Shown one piece after another: positions 22,701-34,880 of a stretch of 64,000 bases of DNA (within the stretch, counting starts at the first letter, position 1; each line of letters begins with the position of its first letter). The stretch lies in NCBI GenBank assembly GCA_903813345.2, contig CAIIXF020000001.1, positions 45,031,885 through 45,095,884 on the forward strand. The letters run 5' to 3'. The DNA is from Owenia fusiformis. Its lineage: Eukaryota > Annelida > Polychaeta > Sabellida > Oweniidae. Position numbers and translations under genes: made by a program. The notes under the pieces are model-generated. The model ran no database searches. It had not been told where the DNA came from and saw nothing but the letters and a program-made list of their open reading frames with translations.

Positions 22701-25208
22701 AGTACTCGTATAGCGTCCCTTTTTTTTAATTGGCAATCAAACATTGAAGTGTAATTAAAAAAAATTGTGGAAAAGTGATTGGTTTGTCTAGCAATTTCAT
22801 TAATTACATTTCTCAGTGTTAATTGTTTTAATAGGAATCACCAGGAAAAACATTTTCATTTGTTTGCTACCAACTAAAATACTCTGAGAATACGTTTAGG
22901 ACAGAGCTTCATAACACGCTCATCTGGCTCATAATTATGCAGATTTTTAAATATTTTAGAGCAAGAGCTCTTAACTGAAGTGATCAATCAAATGTTTTTT
23001 TACGTGAGGATTACCTTGTATATTGAACACATGGTTGGCCCCAGTTTGGCCACATGTCTTCGAGGCGTCACCTCCACAAGGCGTACTACAGCAAACACTA
23101 TTGTCGTTAGCAGTGCATTGAGGATGTATTCCGTACTTGTTATATGTGTTGCCACACCAACATGTTGTCCCAGCCTAGAATCAGACATTTTAACTTCAAA
23201 GCTGTTGGTTTACATTATAAATATCGGGTCTTGAATAATTCCTCATAATTAATTAACGAACAGCTATTAAAACAAATGACTCTATTTTGCCGCCTGAGAC
23301 ATTAAGATAACAATATACAATGTACCAATAAAGATACAATACACTAATCGATAATTTGCAAAATATATAATGTTTATTTTAGCACCATAAGTAAAATTGA
23401 ATCGAACCGTGTTGTTAACTGGTCATTTTATGAAATATATTCATTTGTTTAAAATTGCGCATTAATCTAATCTTGTTAGTTTTTGTAAGTAATTAAGTGT
23501 GTTTGTTTTAAAATGTTGCTCTTTGGCCACAGGATTTTATCTTAGAATTATTATCTTTAAATGTTTATGATTTATTAATTCGATGTCATTCACTACCTGT
23601 AAACCTGCATATGTAAAGTTTGCCATGCGACACTCTCTCATGCATTTCTCTGGTGTGATATTGTTAAGACGTATCTGGTATGGCAAGTCACGTGGTACAG
23701 AATCTTTGTAACAGCCCTGGCTCTGAATTGTTGCATTTCCTTTGGGAGAAACAAAGAAATAATGATTCATCAATGAAAGATTAATTATCATGTACTCCTT
23801 CAAAAACATGGTAACATTGACTCATTGGACATCATGTTTTGATAGATGTTTCTGTTTGAATTCCATATTTTTCCTTGATATAAACACGTACATTAATTTG
23901 GTCGGTCACTTGTGACATAAACTGGCTAAAATGTAAGGTACGTTACAACATTTTTGGAAGAGAGTGTAGGAGAAATATAATACCTCGTAATAAAAGTCGA
24001 AGTACACGATGTACATGTATAGCTAATGTCAATAAAAATGTATGCTGATAAAATCAGTCTGATGTGTGCTAATAAAATCAGTCTGTCTGACTTCGTATTC
24101 TTATTCTCTAAATATCAGATTCTGCATTTTCACAAAATTATCGTTTAAAACACAGGTAATTATTCACCTGTTCAAAGAAGTGTACATTGTGATCAACATT
24201 AGCAATAAGTATAATGATTTCCAATTGCAACCACCGCACCTCGTGATAGCTCAGTTGGTAGAGCGGGGGACTGTAGCGTCTATACCTGTTATCCCTAGGT
24301 CACTGGTTCGACTCCGGTTCGCGAGAGGTGTGATTTTTTTTAATTTAATTATTTTTGTTATTTGTGTTTTGATCAATTTTGAAATATTTCTTGAATATAA
24401 CGATGAATGTTAATACATACCATTAACCCATCGCCAGTCAGTATTCCACCTTCTTCCTCCTACCCACCCATCACTCCAGCCACCTTCCTCTAGTTTTTCA
24501 GCCAGGAATCCTTGTGTATTTTCTGTATTAATGACAGCAAGTTCCATATTTTCGGAATGGCAATAGTTGCTCGCTTTTTCCCATGTCATCTCAGTCTCGA
24601 AGAACGTGTAACAGAAGCCACCCGTGCAACAGCTCTGTACAAGAATACCTGTAGAAGTAACGTAAAACTCAGCGAAGAATTTCACTGTTTCACAACTAAT
24701 TACTTTGACGGAACGTCGATGTAACAAAATGGATGAACTTCCTGGTCATGAGTTTTTTTCTGTGAACAGTGAATATAGAATTTAATTTATAACAGCAACA
24801 TCGGTTTCCACACAGTAGTTTGACAATTGCTTTGCTATAAGGTTAACAGTTAAAATCTTTATTTACGCAGTAAATATTCAGATTTTCCTTTTAATTAGTT
24901 ATCAGAGAGTCGAAATTTGGAAAAAATATTTTAGAAACATTTTTATGCAACAAGAAAATGAAAATATTATTTAATTATTACAAAAATATAAAATATTTGA
25001 ACAAAAATGGATCTCCATTATTTAACTATATGTAGGCCTAATTGTCATTTGTGATATTATAAATTACAGCAGTTTTTATCAATGTTGTCTTATCTTCCGA
25101 TCGTCAAACCTAAAAACTTCTGTCATATCTTCTACATATACTTTTTCTCTTACCTTGTTTACTAGCAATCATAATGAACCAAAATGTAAATAAATTGATG
25201 GTATCCAT
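19757..25208 (-). CDS. CLW-3: transmembrane receptor, CTLD with nested WSC, second CTLD, no mucin stalk
   Basis: Ten exons: 25154-25208, 24421-24648, 23597-23739, 23015-23174, 21942-22091, 21364-21618, 21098-21238, 20884-20949, 20674-20758, 19757-20408; 1935 nt, 644 aa. Signal peptide is 1-18 (MDTINLFTFWFIMIASKQ). CTLDa N-half is 19-94 (GWVGGRRW, WRWVNG). WSC is 95-195 (IQSQGCYKD, FTYAGLQ, TTCWCGNTYNKYG, KTCGQTG). CTLDa C-half is 196-245 (EEPRDPE, YQWSPEVC, YICEI). CTLDb is 246-377 (LWIGLTNRHWAW; NEPNS, KWFSEDC). The long Thr-rich stalk of the sister genes is replaced by a 66-nt exon. TM is 400-426 (GLIIAALLLLIIP). The 217-aa tail has EYTN, EYENPSF and ALYAELEN; the last is close to an ITIM but with Ala at position -2. 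AATAAA for this strand is at 19729-19734. tRNA-Tyr copies lie in two of its introns. Confidence 0.85.
22386..22472 (-). tRNA. tRNA-Tyr(GTA) with intron, inside CLW-3 intron
   Basis: Acceptor CTCGTGA/TCGCGAG and all arms are intact. The intron is of the CGTCTATACCTGTC class, but base 37 is C (CTGTAC). It carries the same spacer sequence as the 15.7-16.8 kb array. Confidence 0.8.
22567..22653 (-). tRNA. tRNA-Tyr(GTA) with intron, inside CLW-3 intron
   Basis: Intact cloverleaf with the CGTCTAAACCTGTT intron. It lies 181 bases from the previous copy, the same period as the main array but in opposite orientation. Confidence 0.9.
24240..24326 (+). tRNA. tRNA-Tyr(GTA) with intron, inside CLW-3 intron, solitary
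   Basis: Intact cloverleaf. Intron CGTCTATACCTGTT is a mosaic of the two array variants. It is flanked by a long T-run terminator but not by the usual array spacer. Confidence 0.9.
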
Positions 25209-26735
25209 GATGACAGCTCCTCTCTACTCTCCGACTCTCAATAAATTGTCAGACTGACAATGAACGGTCAAATATCGAGACAAATCCAACCCTCAAATGA
25301 GTTCTTCCTGTTCATGACTCAAGCCAAATATCAATGGAGGATTTGTGGCTTCTTATCAAAGCACTGAAGGCAATAGAAACAAGAACTTATCTCACTAATT
25401 GGATGAAGATGGATAAGGAATCTTTGAAATATGGCAAACATATTAATTCCTCCACCTAACTTGCAATAATTAGGTAGTGACATCAGGTCGACACATTCGG
25501 CATATTCATTTGAAACCATTCAGCGATTTTACTATTTCAAACTGTTCAATAATATACGAGAAACGTTGATGATTTCAAAAGAATGGTACTTTTTGCATAA
25601 AATTCACTGATAAAGACTTCATGATTGTTTATGAACCAAACTTTATCACTATTCTTTCCCAAATTTATAGGTCGCAATTCCAGTCGAATGGGAAGATAAA
25701 GAGGAAGAGCAAAAGGCTGTGGTAATACCATCATGTTTGAACGAGATGGTTAGTAAACATACGTTTCGTATCAGCAGACAAAAATGAGCAAAGACCGTGT
25801 TGTTTAACGAAGAAACAAAGAATATACTATTCAGTACATACGAATACCTTTATATGCGTCATCGATCCGGAATTACTGACACTTTTACAATAACGCAGAT
25901 GCGAGTAAGTAGTTACCAGTTTCGCCACCAGGTGGCTCGTTCGGGTCAGATAGCATGGCGGGTATTGTAGGAATTCCCTTTAACTTGAATTACATCTGTT
26001 TTCCATATAAGCCTTATGTATCTAATTGTTATGTAAATTAAAATATGCCCAGTAAAAGAAAATGTTACCTGTACAATGCAAGAAAAGATATTTCACGTTT
26101 TGTGATTTCGTAACATGGGCTCTATGGGGAATCAACCCGAACTAGAAGTCACATTTTCATAAAAATTAGTTTTTCAAAGTTGATAAACAATTTTCGAAAC
26201 CATATTTCTAGATGTACTTTCACATGTAGATTTCAAATATGACATCATTTTGACTGAATTTTGAATATTTAATGACGTAAATCAAGATTATTTCTACTCG
26301 CATCTAGTCTATTTCTGGTATTAGATCATAATTTATTGAGGTAAATTCAAATTGTTTTTCAAAGGACTGCCCATCACTACTTTGTGTCGATTACATTGAA
26401 ACCACACGGTATGCATAACCTAGGCCTACCACTTATACAATGGCATGGCATCTGATATAAATATCATCTAGTACTATACAATTACGATTAAAATGGTGTT
26501 ACAATTCTTATTTGACTTTTGCCACCGTTTCTCCGATTGAAATGATCCGATCTCTTCGTATAGGGTGTAAATACAATAGTCTGCTACCGTATTCATATGG
26601 ATATGGTCTATTCTCTTTGTATAGGGTGAATTAAGAAAACAAAATTATGATACAAATATTAGCAGGCTTTCATATGCTATCCGATAAAAACTTCCGGTTG
26701 AAAACTTATGGATCTGAGTTATTAAATTTATTTGG
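25209..26735. other. Intergenic region upstream of CLW-3
   Basis: Nothing recognisable beyond AT-rich sequence and short chance ORFs. Confidence 0.5.
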
Positions 26736-29700
26736 TTAAATGTCCTGGACTGCTGGTTTTGATTCAACTTCCAAGGCTTGGTCAACTCCAGTCAATTCAC
26801 GACAGTCATCATTTGCACTGTGAAGTCTCCTCCGTCTATACATGGACTTATTTGCTAATTTAGTGTCAGCAAAAGCAATTTTTGTAACTACAGGTCTTTC
26901 AAAGACGCCCGTGTGTGAGATCTTTCGTTCTTTGAGACTTGATGCTCTCGTCAGTGGTTCAATGAGTCCACTGGATGATCGGTTGAAGGTTGGAGAGTTA
27001 TCACTTAACGATAATGGATGACGTGAATGTTTTTCCTTAAGGCTGGATGCCCTACTTAGGCACTGGCGAGACCCAGGTGAGAGAGATCTCGGAGATGTCG
27101 GGGTGCCATCTGTAGGCGATCCATCACCATGACTACCCTTTGAACTTCCGGCACTGCTCGAACAAGGTGATTTCGCATGCTCATATATTTGTTTTGTTCT
27201 TTTACATCTGTCTTTCAAGCTCGATGCCCTCAACATTGGTCTGTCAGATGGACTGAATACTTTCAATGAGCCCCTACCACCAAAACTAGCCGATAGGTTA
27301 CAGTTATTCATACTTCTTGCCATACTCATAAAGGATGAGGTCGTGCTGGCAGTTTCACTTCCATTCCTTGCACTTATGTGGTCAATCCGTTGTTGTGCAA
27401 TCGTTCTCCTAGGTCTTCGTATGGATGATATTGCCCCCGGATCACCAAGCCATTCCGCTCTTTGGTCACCTAACCTACTTACATCACTTCCCAATCTTGA
27501 AACAGTTGACCCTTCTCGACTCGGACCACCTATAGGTGGCAGTACGACATGTGACCCTGACGTATGAGATCGAACAAGGCTGTTTAAACTTCCCAGTTCT
27601 CTAAGCTCCCTTTGAGATCTCGCTTTCCGTCTTACTGAAAGACAAAACACGATTAATGAATGATAATGGTCCATATTGCCATTAAGTCACTTTGAACCAC
27701 GCCTGTTTCATTTGGCCATGTCTATGTTGAGCAGCTTTTTTTTCGAATTCCAGGTTCACAAACTATAATAAAATAATCCTGAAAGAGAGTATAACTGCGG
27801 TAGTACTAGATCTGAACATGGGATGCATATGAATTCTAAAAATAATTTACAAATGTTGCTTTCTGATTCTCTTGCATGCTCTAATTTGATGACCTTGAAA
27901 TATAGTCACAAAGCCCAAAGCTTCGAATTTCTTATTAATTAATAGACGTACAGTAGTCTCTGACTGACGGACTAATTATAACATATTTACCTATGGCTTG
28001 GTGGTTTATGTCAGATCCTCTCAAAGGGGACGTTGGGGATCCTGGCTTGTCGGGAGATGTGGAGAATAACGCGGTTGTTATGACAACGGGGTAGGGGTTG
28101 ATGAGTGGTTCCTCCTCTTGTTGTGTAAAATCTTCTTCAGTAAAATCATTGATATTTGCAACATCTTCTATCAGCCGACCATCTGTATAAGAATAGATCA
28201 TAACATTGAGCCTATTCTATAACTGTACGAAAAAATTATACATTTCAAATTGTCACCTAAAATATATCATATGCATATATCATGCATGTGATAGTTATAT
28301 ATCGTAATTAGGCGAAAAATGAACATTTTGTACATTAGACTTGCCCCATTAATGGCTAACTGTATGGACTTTTGGTTGGAGTAAAATATGACGATTTTGG
28401 TTGGAGTAAAATATAACGGATACTGAATATATTTTTAGAAATGGGTATTAAAGTCGAGTATATCTAAAGTATTATGGATATCAATTTTTATTAATGTCTG
28501 GGTTTTGCTGACTTTTATGAGTTATAAAATGTTTCCCCATTCAATATCTAGTTGTAGGGAGTGGAAATGTCGGAATTTATTTCCAAAAGAACAAACATAG
28601 CAAAAACTGGTTAATCGCTTCATATTTCATCATCCGATACTTGCGAGCAAAACAATTCCATATTCGACCAGCAAACTTCTGAGCGGATATTTATTTTCTA
28701 GTTGGGGAGCGTGGGGACAGAGCCTTGATTCAATACTAAAATATACTTTTGTATTCATGTAAGGACGCTCAAGATCGAAAGTATTAACTTCGATGACTAT
28801 ATATCTTACTTCTTACTTAGGTCAAAGACAATGTATATTAGGTAATGAAGGTTGTGCACTTCAAGCTAAACAGGCATTATTGAGTATTTGAATTATTAGC
28901 TATAGCTACATGGTGATCTTGATTGATATTGATTGCGAACGTGAAGCAATAATATTACCATGAATCTTTAAAATCCAATTCAAATATATCGTTCACTGAT
29001 TGGGCAATGGCTGATGAGACTCACTCTGATTGGTCAATGGCTGATGAGACACACTCTGATTGGTCAAGGGCTGATGAGACACACTCTGATTGGGCAATGG
29101 CTGATGAGACACACTTTGATTAGGCAATGACTGATGAGACACAATCTGATTGTTAAATGGCTGATGAGACACACTCTGATTGGGCAATGGCTGATGAGAC
29201 ACACTCTGATTGGTCAATGGCTGATGAGACACACTTGACATATTTGAAAGTCTCATCTCTTCTTCCAACCATTTAAATGCGCATTTGGAACTTCATCTAT
29301 TTCAAGGCGAATCTGAGAATATGAGTGCCTATAATACACCCCATGCAGACAGATATCTTTGAAAAACTAAGAAGTATACATCTCATCCCCCTGGTAGCAT
29401 TACCATTGGTCTCGTATACAATTAATATTTGTAACACAACTATTATTCGAACTTATGATCGGACATACGTATGATGTTACTTTATTACCTTGAAGTACAC
29501 ATCATACTTATGTCCGATCTTAAGTTCGAATAATAGTGAATGACCATGTTACGCTTGTGACAAACTTGCAAAATTGCCAAAAGGAGCTGGAAAATTCTGT
29601 TAAAGTACACAACCGTTTACTACAAGTTAGCTTGGAGTTTACGTCATACATTGCTCCATCATAGATTAGTGGACTCAAACAATGCAAAGATAGTATCATT

Positions 29701-30493
29701 TTACAGCCCCGTACTCAAGTAACACAACAAGACACGGCTGTAATACACTTTCTAATTAACAATGACCCACATCCAGTATTTAATTAAAAAGTGCTACACT
29801 GAAGTCAGAACTGATGCCTTATTTTCTGGTTTATTTTAACAAATTGCAACTTTGAAGCAGATTTTCGTTGTTAACCTGTGCATTGGTGTCAATGCAATTC
29901 TTAACATAACTGTCATAATCACGCTATATTAAGAGATGATTGATAGGCTACTTGATGAATAAATCATGTGTTAAGTTCATTAGCTTTCCTTAGAACAAGG
30001 TATGTTTGATATGAAACGAAAGCACTTCATTTGAGACGCAATTCACACCAAGATTACCTTAGTATCCATGTTATGTCCAAGACGACTGGTAGAAATAGAA
30101 GTGGACTGCATGTAAATCTGTCATTTGGAAAAATATCGTCAAAATAATATTTACGCTATGGTTAACGTTGTTTTTTTTAATTGCTAATCTTGTATTGAAA
30201 TTCAAGAATTGGTAGTAATGAAGCGATTGCATATGTTTCAGCCAATGATTCGTAGTTTGTCGTAAAATGTACATACCATCTTGTATCTCAGTTCCCGACA
30301 GATATTTCTGTGTCTCTCTCAGTTTGCTCAACTGCTGCTTCACTTCCCTTTCCTCACGACTCCTCTGCTGCTTCAAGGCTCTCATCTGATTGTCCAGGTC
30401 GCTCTTCTCCCTTGTACACGCCGACTTTTGTAGCACATTCTTCGCGAACACACTCCTATAACCCCTTGTCGTCTCCGCATCATGGTCAGTCAT
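26736..30493 (-). CDS. Unrecognised coiled-coil protein with three RASSLK phospho-site repeats
   Basis: Three exons: 30277-30493, 27991-28182 and 26736-27634. Both introns are phase 1 with good splice sites; 1308 nt, 435 aa. The start MTDHDAETTRGYRS is the first ATG of an open exon; no upstream exon was seen. Residues about 28-66 form a charged coiled coil (SREEREVKQQLSKLRETQ). The middle is acidic, then Pro/Ser-rich (SPDKPGSPTSP). The C-terminal exon is Ser/Arg-rich and holds three spaced copies of RASSLK followed by D/E and a basic residue, plus SPTDGTPTSPRSLSPGS. RASSLK fits basophilic-kinase or 14-3-3-type sites, so a regulated cytoskeletal or scaffold protein is possible. I do not recognise the family. 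No signal peptide or TM helix is seen. A 30-bp minisatellite lies in intron 1. Confidence 0.7.
28993..29240. repeat. 30-bp minisatellite, about eight units
   Basis: Unit CTGATTGG(G/T)CAATGGCTGATGAGACACACT. Read on the minus strand it would encode a ten-residue repeat (SVSHQPLPNQ), but no splice acceptor joins it to the RASSLK-repeat gene: the frame has stops just upstream. Confidence 0.85.
29439..29537. repeat. Near-perfect hairpin of about 99 bases
   Basis: ACTATTATTCGAACTTATGA at the left matches the reverse complement of the right end, with stems of about 39 bases around a short AT-rich loop. It is probably a palindromic MITE. Lies in intron 1 of the RASSLK-repeat gene. Confidence 0.7.
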
Positions 30494-32581
30494 TACCCAG
30501 ACGTGAAGGCACTAGTTAACATATGACTATTCAGAATTCCGTATAATGGCTGGGTGTCGTTCCTAAATTGTACCTCAGAATACTTTTGTCTATCGTACCT
30601 GACAGTGACGTCGTTCTGAAATGTTTGTTATTGTAACACTAGTTCCCCCTTATTCTACGTAATCAGGATGGATATCACTGAATTCGTTTTCATTTGCGGT
30701 GATCCATGAACGCGCATTTCTTATAATCGCTCCGTGGGGTGACTGTGCTACAACTCTGTGATTTATGTCCTTAACCAGGAACAAGTTAAGTGTTTTTCTT
30801 GAATAATTCTCGATTAGTAAGCATCATATTTGTATTCCTAGATCGCTTGACTCTGTTTCTCGAGATTCAATACGTTTGTTTACCAGGGTTCTCACATCAA
30901 GTTTTGATTTAAGTCTTTCCCACCTACGTCATGTAACTGATTAGAACAATTAAAGCCATCTCAATTGATAGCCCAGGCCATTGGAAGATCATGTTCGGAT
31001 AACACCAAGAAATCTTGCGTAGTGTTTACGTTCATTCAAACGTAATCTAACGTCATTTTCCGAGGGACTCGAGACTGCACATTTTGTGTGAACCCCACCA
31101 ATTTTACGACAACATTGTCAACCCAAAAATTGTTAAAACTTGAACAAATGAAAGGGAGATTTTTTAGGAAGAGCAGACGCTTCCATCAAAATTAAACGTA
31201 ATGCCATCTATTTAAATATCCTATGTTCATGCTGCATAAAGAACATGTTGAGGAAGATTTATGAGACAAGCTGTACAAAAGTTGAGTTAACATCAGTTTT
31301 TTAAAGAATGGGATTGGGGAACTTACAACCTGACAATTTTGGAAAAATCACTCAAAATTGTGAAAAAACTGCATGATTTTGAAATAATTTTGTTCATCAT
31401 TGCGACGTCACTGTCAGCCTTATTGTGTATTGCTATTGCAATCTGATTAAAATTCAAACGGAAACAGGGCCATTTTGCAAATTTCATTTTACAAAAAATG
31501 TGAGGAAAACCATATTTCCATCTTTAAAATAGTTAAGTAAATAAAATCCAAGCTTAAATAATCAAGACTTAAAATGCAATGGGGGGGGGATATAGGGAGT
31601 CTAACTTATGCGTACTTGATATGTCGACTTTGTGGTTGAAATCAAAGACGTTATCAATCGTTCTTTATTATTCCTAATTAATGGTATCAATTAATGAAAG
31701 ATAGTAAGTGGTTTTACTCAATAAATCTGCTGATCACCATAGCATTTATGAATATAAATTATAATGTCAATGTGGTTAGCTTATGACGATTCTCAGGTAG
31801 GTTAAAGATTTTACTAAACTGCGACCACTTTTACTTTTAGTTAATTATTAGAGCGTGTATAGGTAGTAATTATACAACAAAAGGAGACACATTGAAGAAA
31901 TCAAATATTGTTATTAGTACTGTGGTTTATTGTGTTGTCTTTTCACGTGTAATGATCTTGTTAAACAAGGGCACGTGCAATGTCGTCAAGGGGTGATGCA
32001 GTGAGAATCCACAGATGCACTGGCATCTCAACGTCATCATATAATCACGAGTCATTATTAACAGTTTTTTTAATTACATTTTGTCCTCCTTTTATAAGTA
32101 TGAATATAGATTATTAAAATCAGAGTTAGCCCACTCTAGAGGTATATAAAACACCCCGTTCTAGAAAACGGAGACTATAACCCATAACCTTGCCCATAAC
32201 AGTATAGGAAAGTAGCACAAAATTACTTCTGGACAGAAAAAACAGAAGATGGAAGACGACTAGTATAAAAGGGACATTTTTAAAACATCAATATTAACCA
32301 ATAACCTATCGAAACATTTTCCCATGTTTCACAAAAGTTATGCACCAGGAGGGATTTGATATGGGGAATATCACAAGGATGCTATCAATTTTTACCGAGC
32401 GAACGCAGTGACTGAGAAAAATATTGATATCATACTAGGGATATTCCTCATAAACTCCCGACAGGTGAATAACGACCTTATACCATTGCATGGTCGAGAG
32501 CAATATCTACCTAAAATCCTCTGTTGAATGAGAGAAAAATTACATTTAAATTTTTGAAAAATGAATTTTTTTTAATGTATA

Positions 32582-32943
32582 CCGGGTTGATATCCATCAT
32601 GATATCGTAATGATATACTCCGGGCGGAGGATATCGTGACGATATACTCCGGAAACCCCAATATGCGGAGGATATTGTGACGATATACTCCGCTTGTTGA
32701 TTTCCCGCCAAATTGACTCTATTTGGCATGAAATTCATTTTGGAATGATATAATACATTTAGTATACTCCTTGTAAGTGTTGGATAATTAGAACACATCC
32801 TTTGATTTTTCAGAATATCATTTTAGTCTACTCAGTGATATTGATTTATGCACTCGTTCGCTTTGCTCTCTCGTGCAGATAACAATATCACCTCGTAGAT
32901 AAAAATGATATTCCTCAAAATCATAGGATATCCTATAATTATC
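32582..32943 (+). repeat. Dispersed palindrome-bearing repeat, copy A
   Basis: Contains three near-palindromic 27-mers of the form CGGAG-GATATCGTGACGATATA-CTCCG, then ATTTCCCGCCAAATTGACTC, GTGCAGAT and AGGATATCCTATAATTATC. Copies B and C share the same order. No ORF of note. Confidence 0.75.
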
Positions 32944-32949
32944 ACTTGC

Positions 32950-33165
32950 TATCATATACCTGATATTGCTCTGACCATGGTATAAATAGAGGTTACTTAA
33001 TGGGAGGTATGGAATATGAATTTTATTTCGAGGGAAAATATGATATTGACCAAGGAAAATATCATATTGACCGAGGGCGACAGTCCGAATGTCAATTTGA
33101 TATTTTCGGAGGCCAATATCATGCTTTCTCGAGGAAAAATTCATATTCCATCACGACCATCAATA
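32950..33165. repeat. Inverted-repeat region next to copy A
   Basis: GGTATGGAATATGAATTTTA near 33005 and its reversed partner near 33133-33155 (AAAAATTCATATTCCATCAC) frame a GATATT-rich core. Probably part of a composite repeat with copy A. Confidence 0.5.
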
Positions 33166-33334
33166 ACCTATTTATTCAATAATATTTTCTGAAACTTAAA
33201 TAGTGTATGTCGTCACCAAATGATAATTTAATGACATTTTCAACTTTTACAAACAAGTTTTAAGATAGAAATAATTTATAATACTAATATGGATCATAAT
33301 ATGCCATAATAACAAAATATAAGCCTCGCATGCT

Positions 33335-33420
33335 AGTTCTGATACGGGATTTTGGCTGATACGGGATCCAATACGGGATCTGATACAGGACTTTGGCTGA
33401 TACGCGATCTGATACGGTTT
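33335..33420. repeat. Short tandem repeat of TGATACGGGAT type
   Basis: Six degenerate repeats of (C)TGATACGGGAT with TTTGGC interspersed. No coding role is apparent. Confidence 0.6.
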
Positions 33421-34880
33421 TTTATTAATATCAGTTTTATTTCCAGTTTATTTCGAAGGGAAAACATGTTATTATGGAATAAATAGTTAAATTCCATATT
33501 AAGAGAGATATAGTCTGGCAGGGAACATTCCTTTAAGGTACGTTGACCATATTATATAAATTGCCGTGGTCAGTGATGATTTCCTGTGAGTTTTGCCACC
33601 TACTGATTTTTATTATCTGACATTATATTGTTGTTAGCGAAAAACTTAATTGCTTTGTTAATTAGTAATATGTTTTACCCAATTCTTACTGATGCATACG
33701 TTAAGGATTTACCATTTCCCCAAACATATTAAAATCGGAAATATTTTCTTTAAATGTCTACTTAAAAGTCAATGTGTGCATCCACGACCTAATTGATTTT
33801 AACTCCATTTTCCTTAGACCTAGCAAGTTACTGAATTAGATCTTGGACAATTGTCTGCCATAGATCACTTCTAGCAGTGGGTTACCTAACAACCATGTCT
33901 TTAGTGCTCTACATGATATAAAATGGAATTTTATCTTCTATTTTAACAACTTGGTTGATTATAGTTCTTCTTTTAAGATTAATGATAGGGTATCTATCAT
34001 TGGCGAATCTTCTATAAATCACCCGGCCCAATTACCAATAGAATTACTAGATTGAATTTTAAATAATTCAACGTAATGATGATTAACAAGATCTTTAAAA
34101 CAACAAAATAGCACAGATTCATAAATAGTAATGACCATTAACATTTCTATGAATTAAACTTTTAAATGGCTGTACTTAATTTGATTAATGAAGGTAAACG
34201 AGTTCGGTACTTAATACTCATAAACAAGTTTAGCAATTGTATTCCTCTGATGGATGAGCTAACGCAAAGCTCGTTTTGCTATTGTAAATTTTCTGGGAAT
34301 ACGCAATAAGTGTAATGATTATTTTGTTTTAAATTGAGTAGATTGTTAGGTGGTTCCCGGGCAGTAAGAGCAGGTGCTGCTAGAATCACATCATTACCGG
34401 CGGCAGGAACTCTCTGTCGAAACCACCAATAGAAATACCTCCCTTAATTAATAACACAAACATCTACAGAAGAAGTAGTTTCAATTTATCCTAATTATCT
34501 TAGTTATATATTCATTATTCGCAATACATTTGGCTGGTGACAATGCCTGGCTGCGTTAATGAGTGGATGATGCTATTGGACGTCTGTTTTTTAATTGTCC
34601 GCACACTTGATGGTTCTCAGGAATCTCCTTGCAGCTTCTGCGATTAGTCTGTCTATTGATTCTGATGAGACAACCGGAGGATCTCTTCTTGGAGAAAACA
34701 TTCCGAACACTTTATATAAATTAGTTAAGTAGGAATTGTGATTTAATACTTCAGAACAGTTAACTGGTTTACACAATAGTATAAGACAATAGTAAACACC
34801 AGTCGAAGGGATTAGATAAACTCGAAAGTGCGAAGTTATCGAATTCGGATCTAACATCTTTTTGATTCAAGAAAATAGCT

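Larger units (their letters stand above)
30494..34880. other. Intergenic region between the RASSLK-repeat gene and ro
   Basis: The two genes are divergent here, so both promoters should lie in this interval. It also holds dispersed repeat copy A, its inverted-repeat neighbour, the TGATACGGGAT repeats and a G9 run near 31582. No gene seen. Confidence 0.5.

Noticed and set aside
22980-23234. ORFs on both strands around 23.1 kb
   Set aside because: They overlap the second WSC exon of CLW-3; only the spliced minus-strand frame gives the Cys pattern.
28993-29268. Minisatellite ORF as an exon of the RASSLK-repeat gene
   Set aside because: Stops lie immediately upstream in frame and no acceptor is placed to use it.
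34591-34857. Minus-strand 88-aa ORF just upstream of ro
   Set aside because: No domain, no splice partners, and it overlaps the expected ro promoter/5' UTR.
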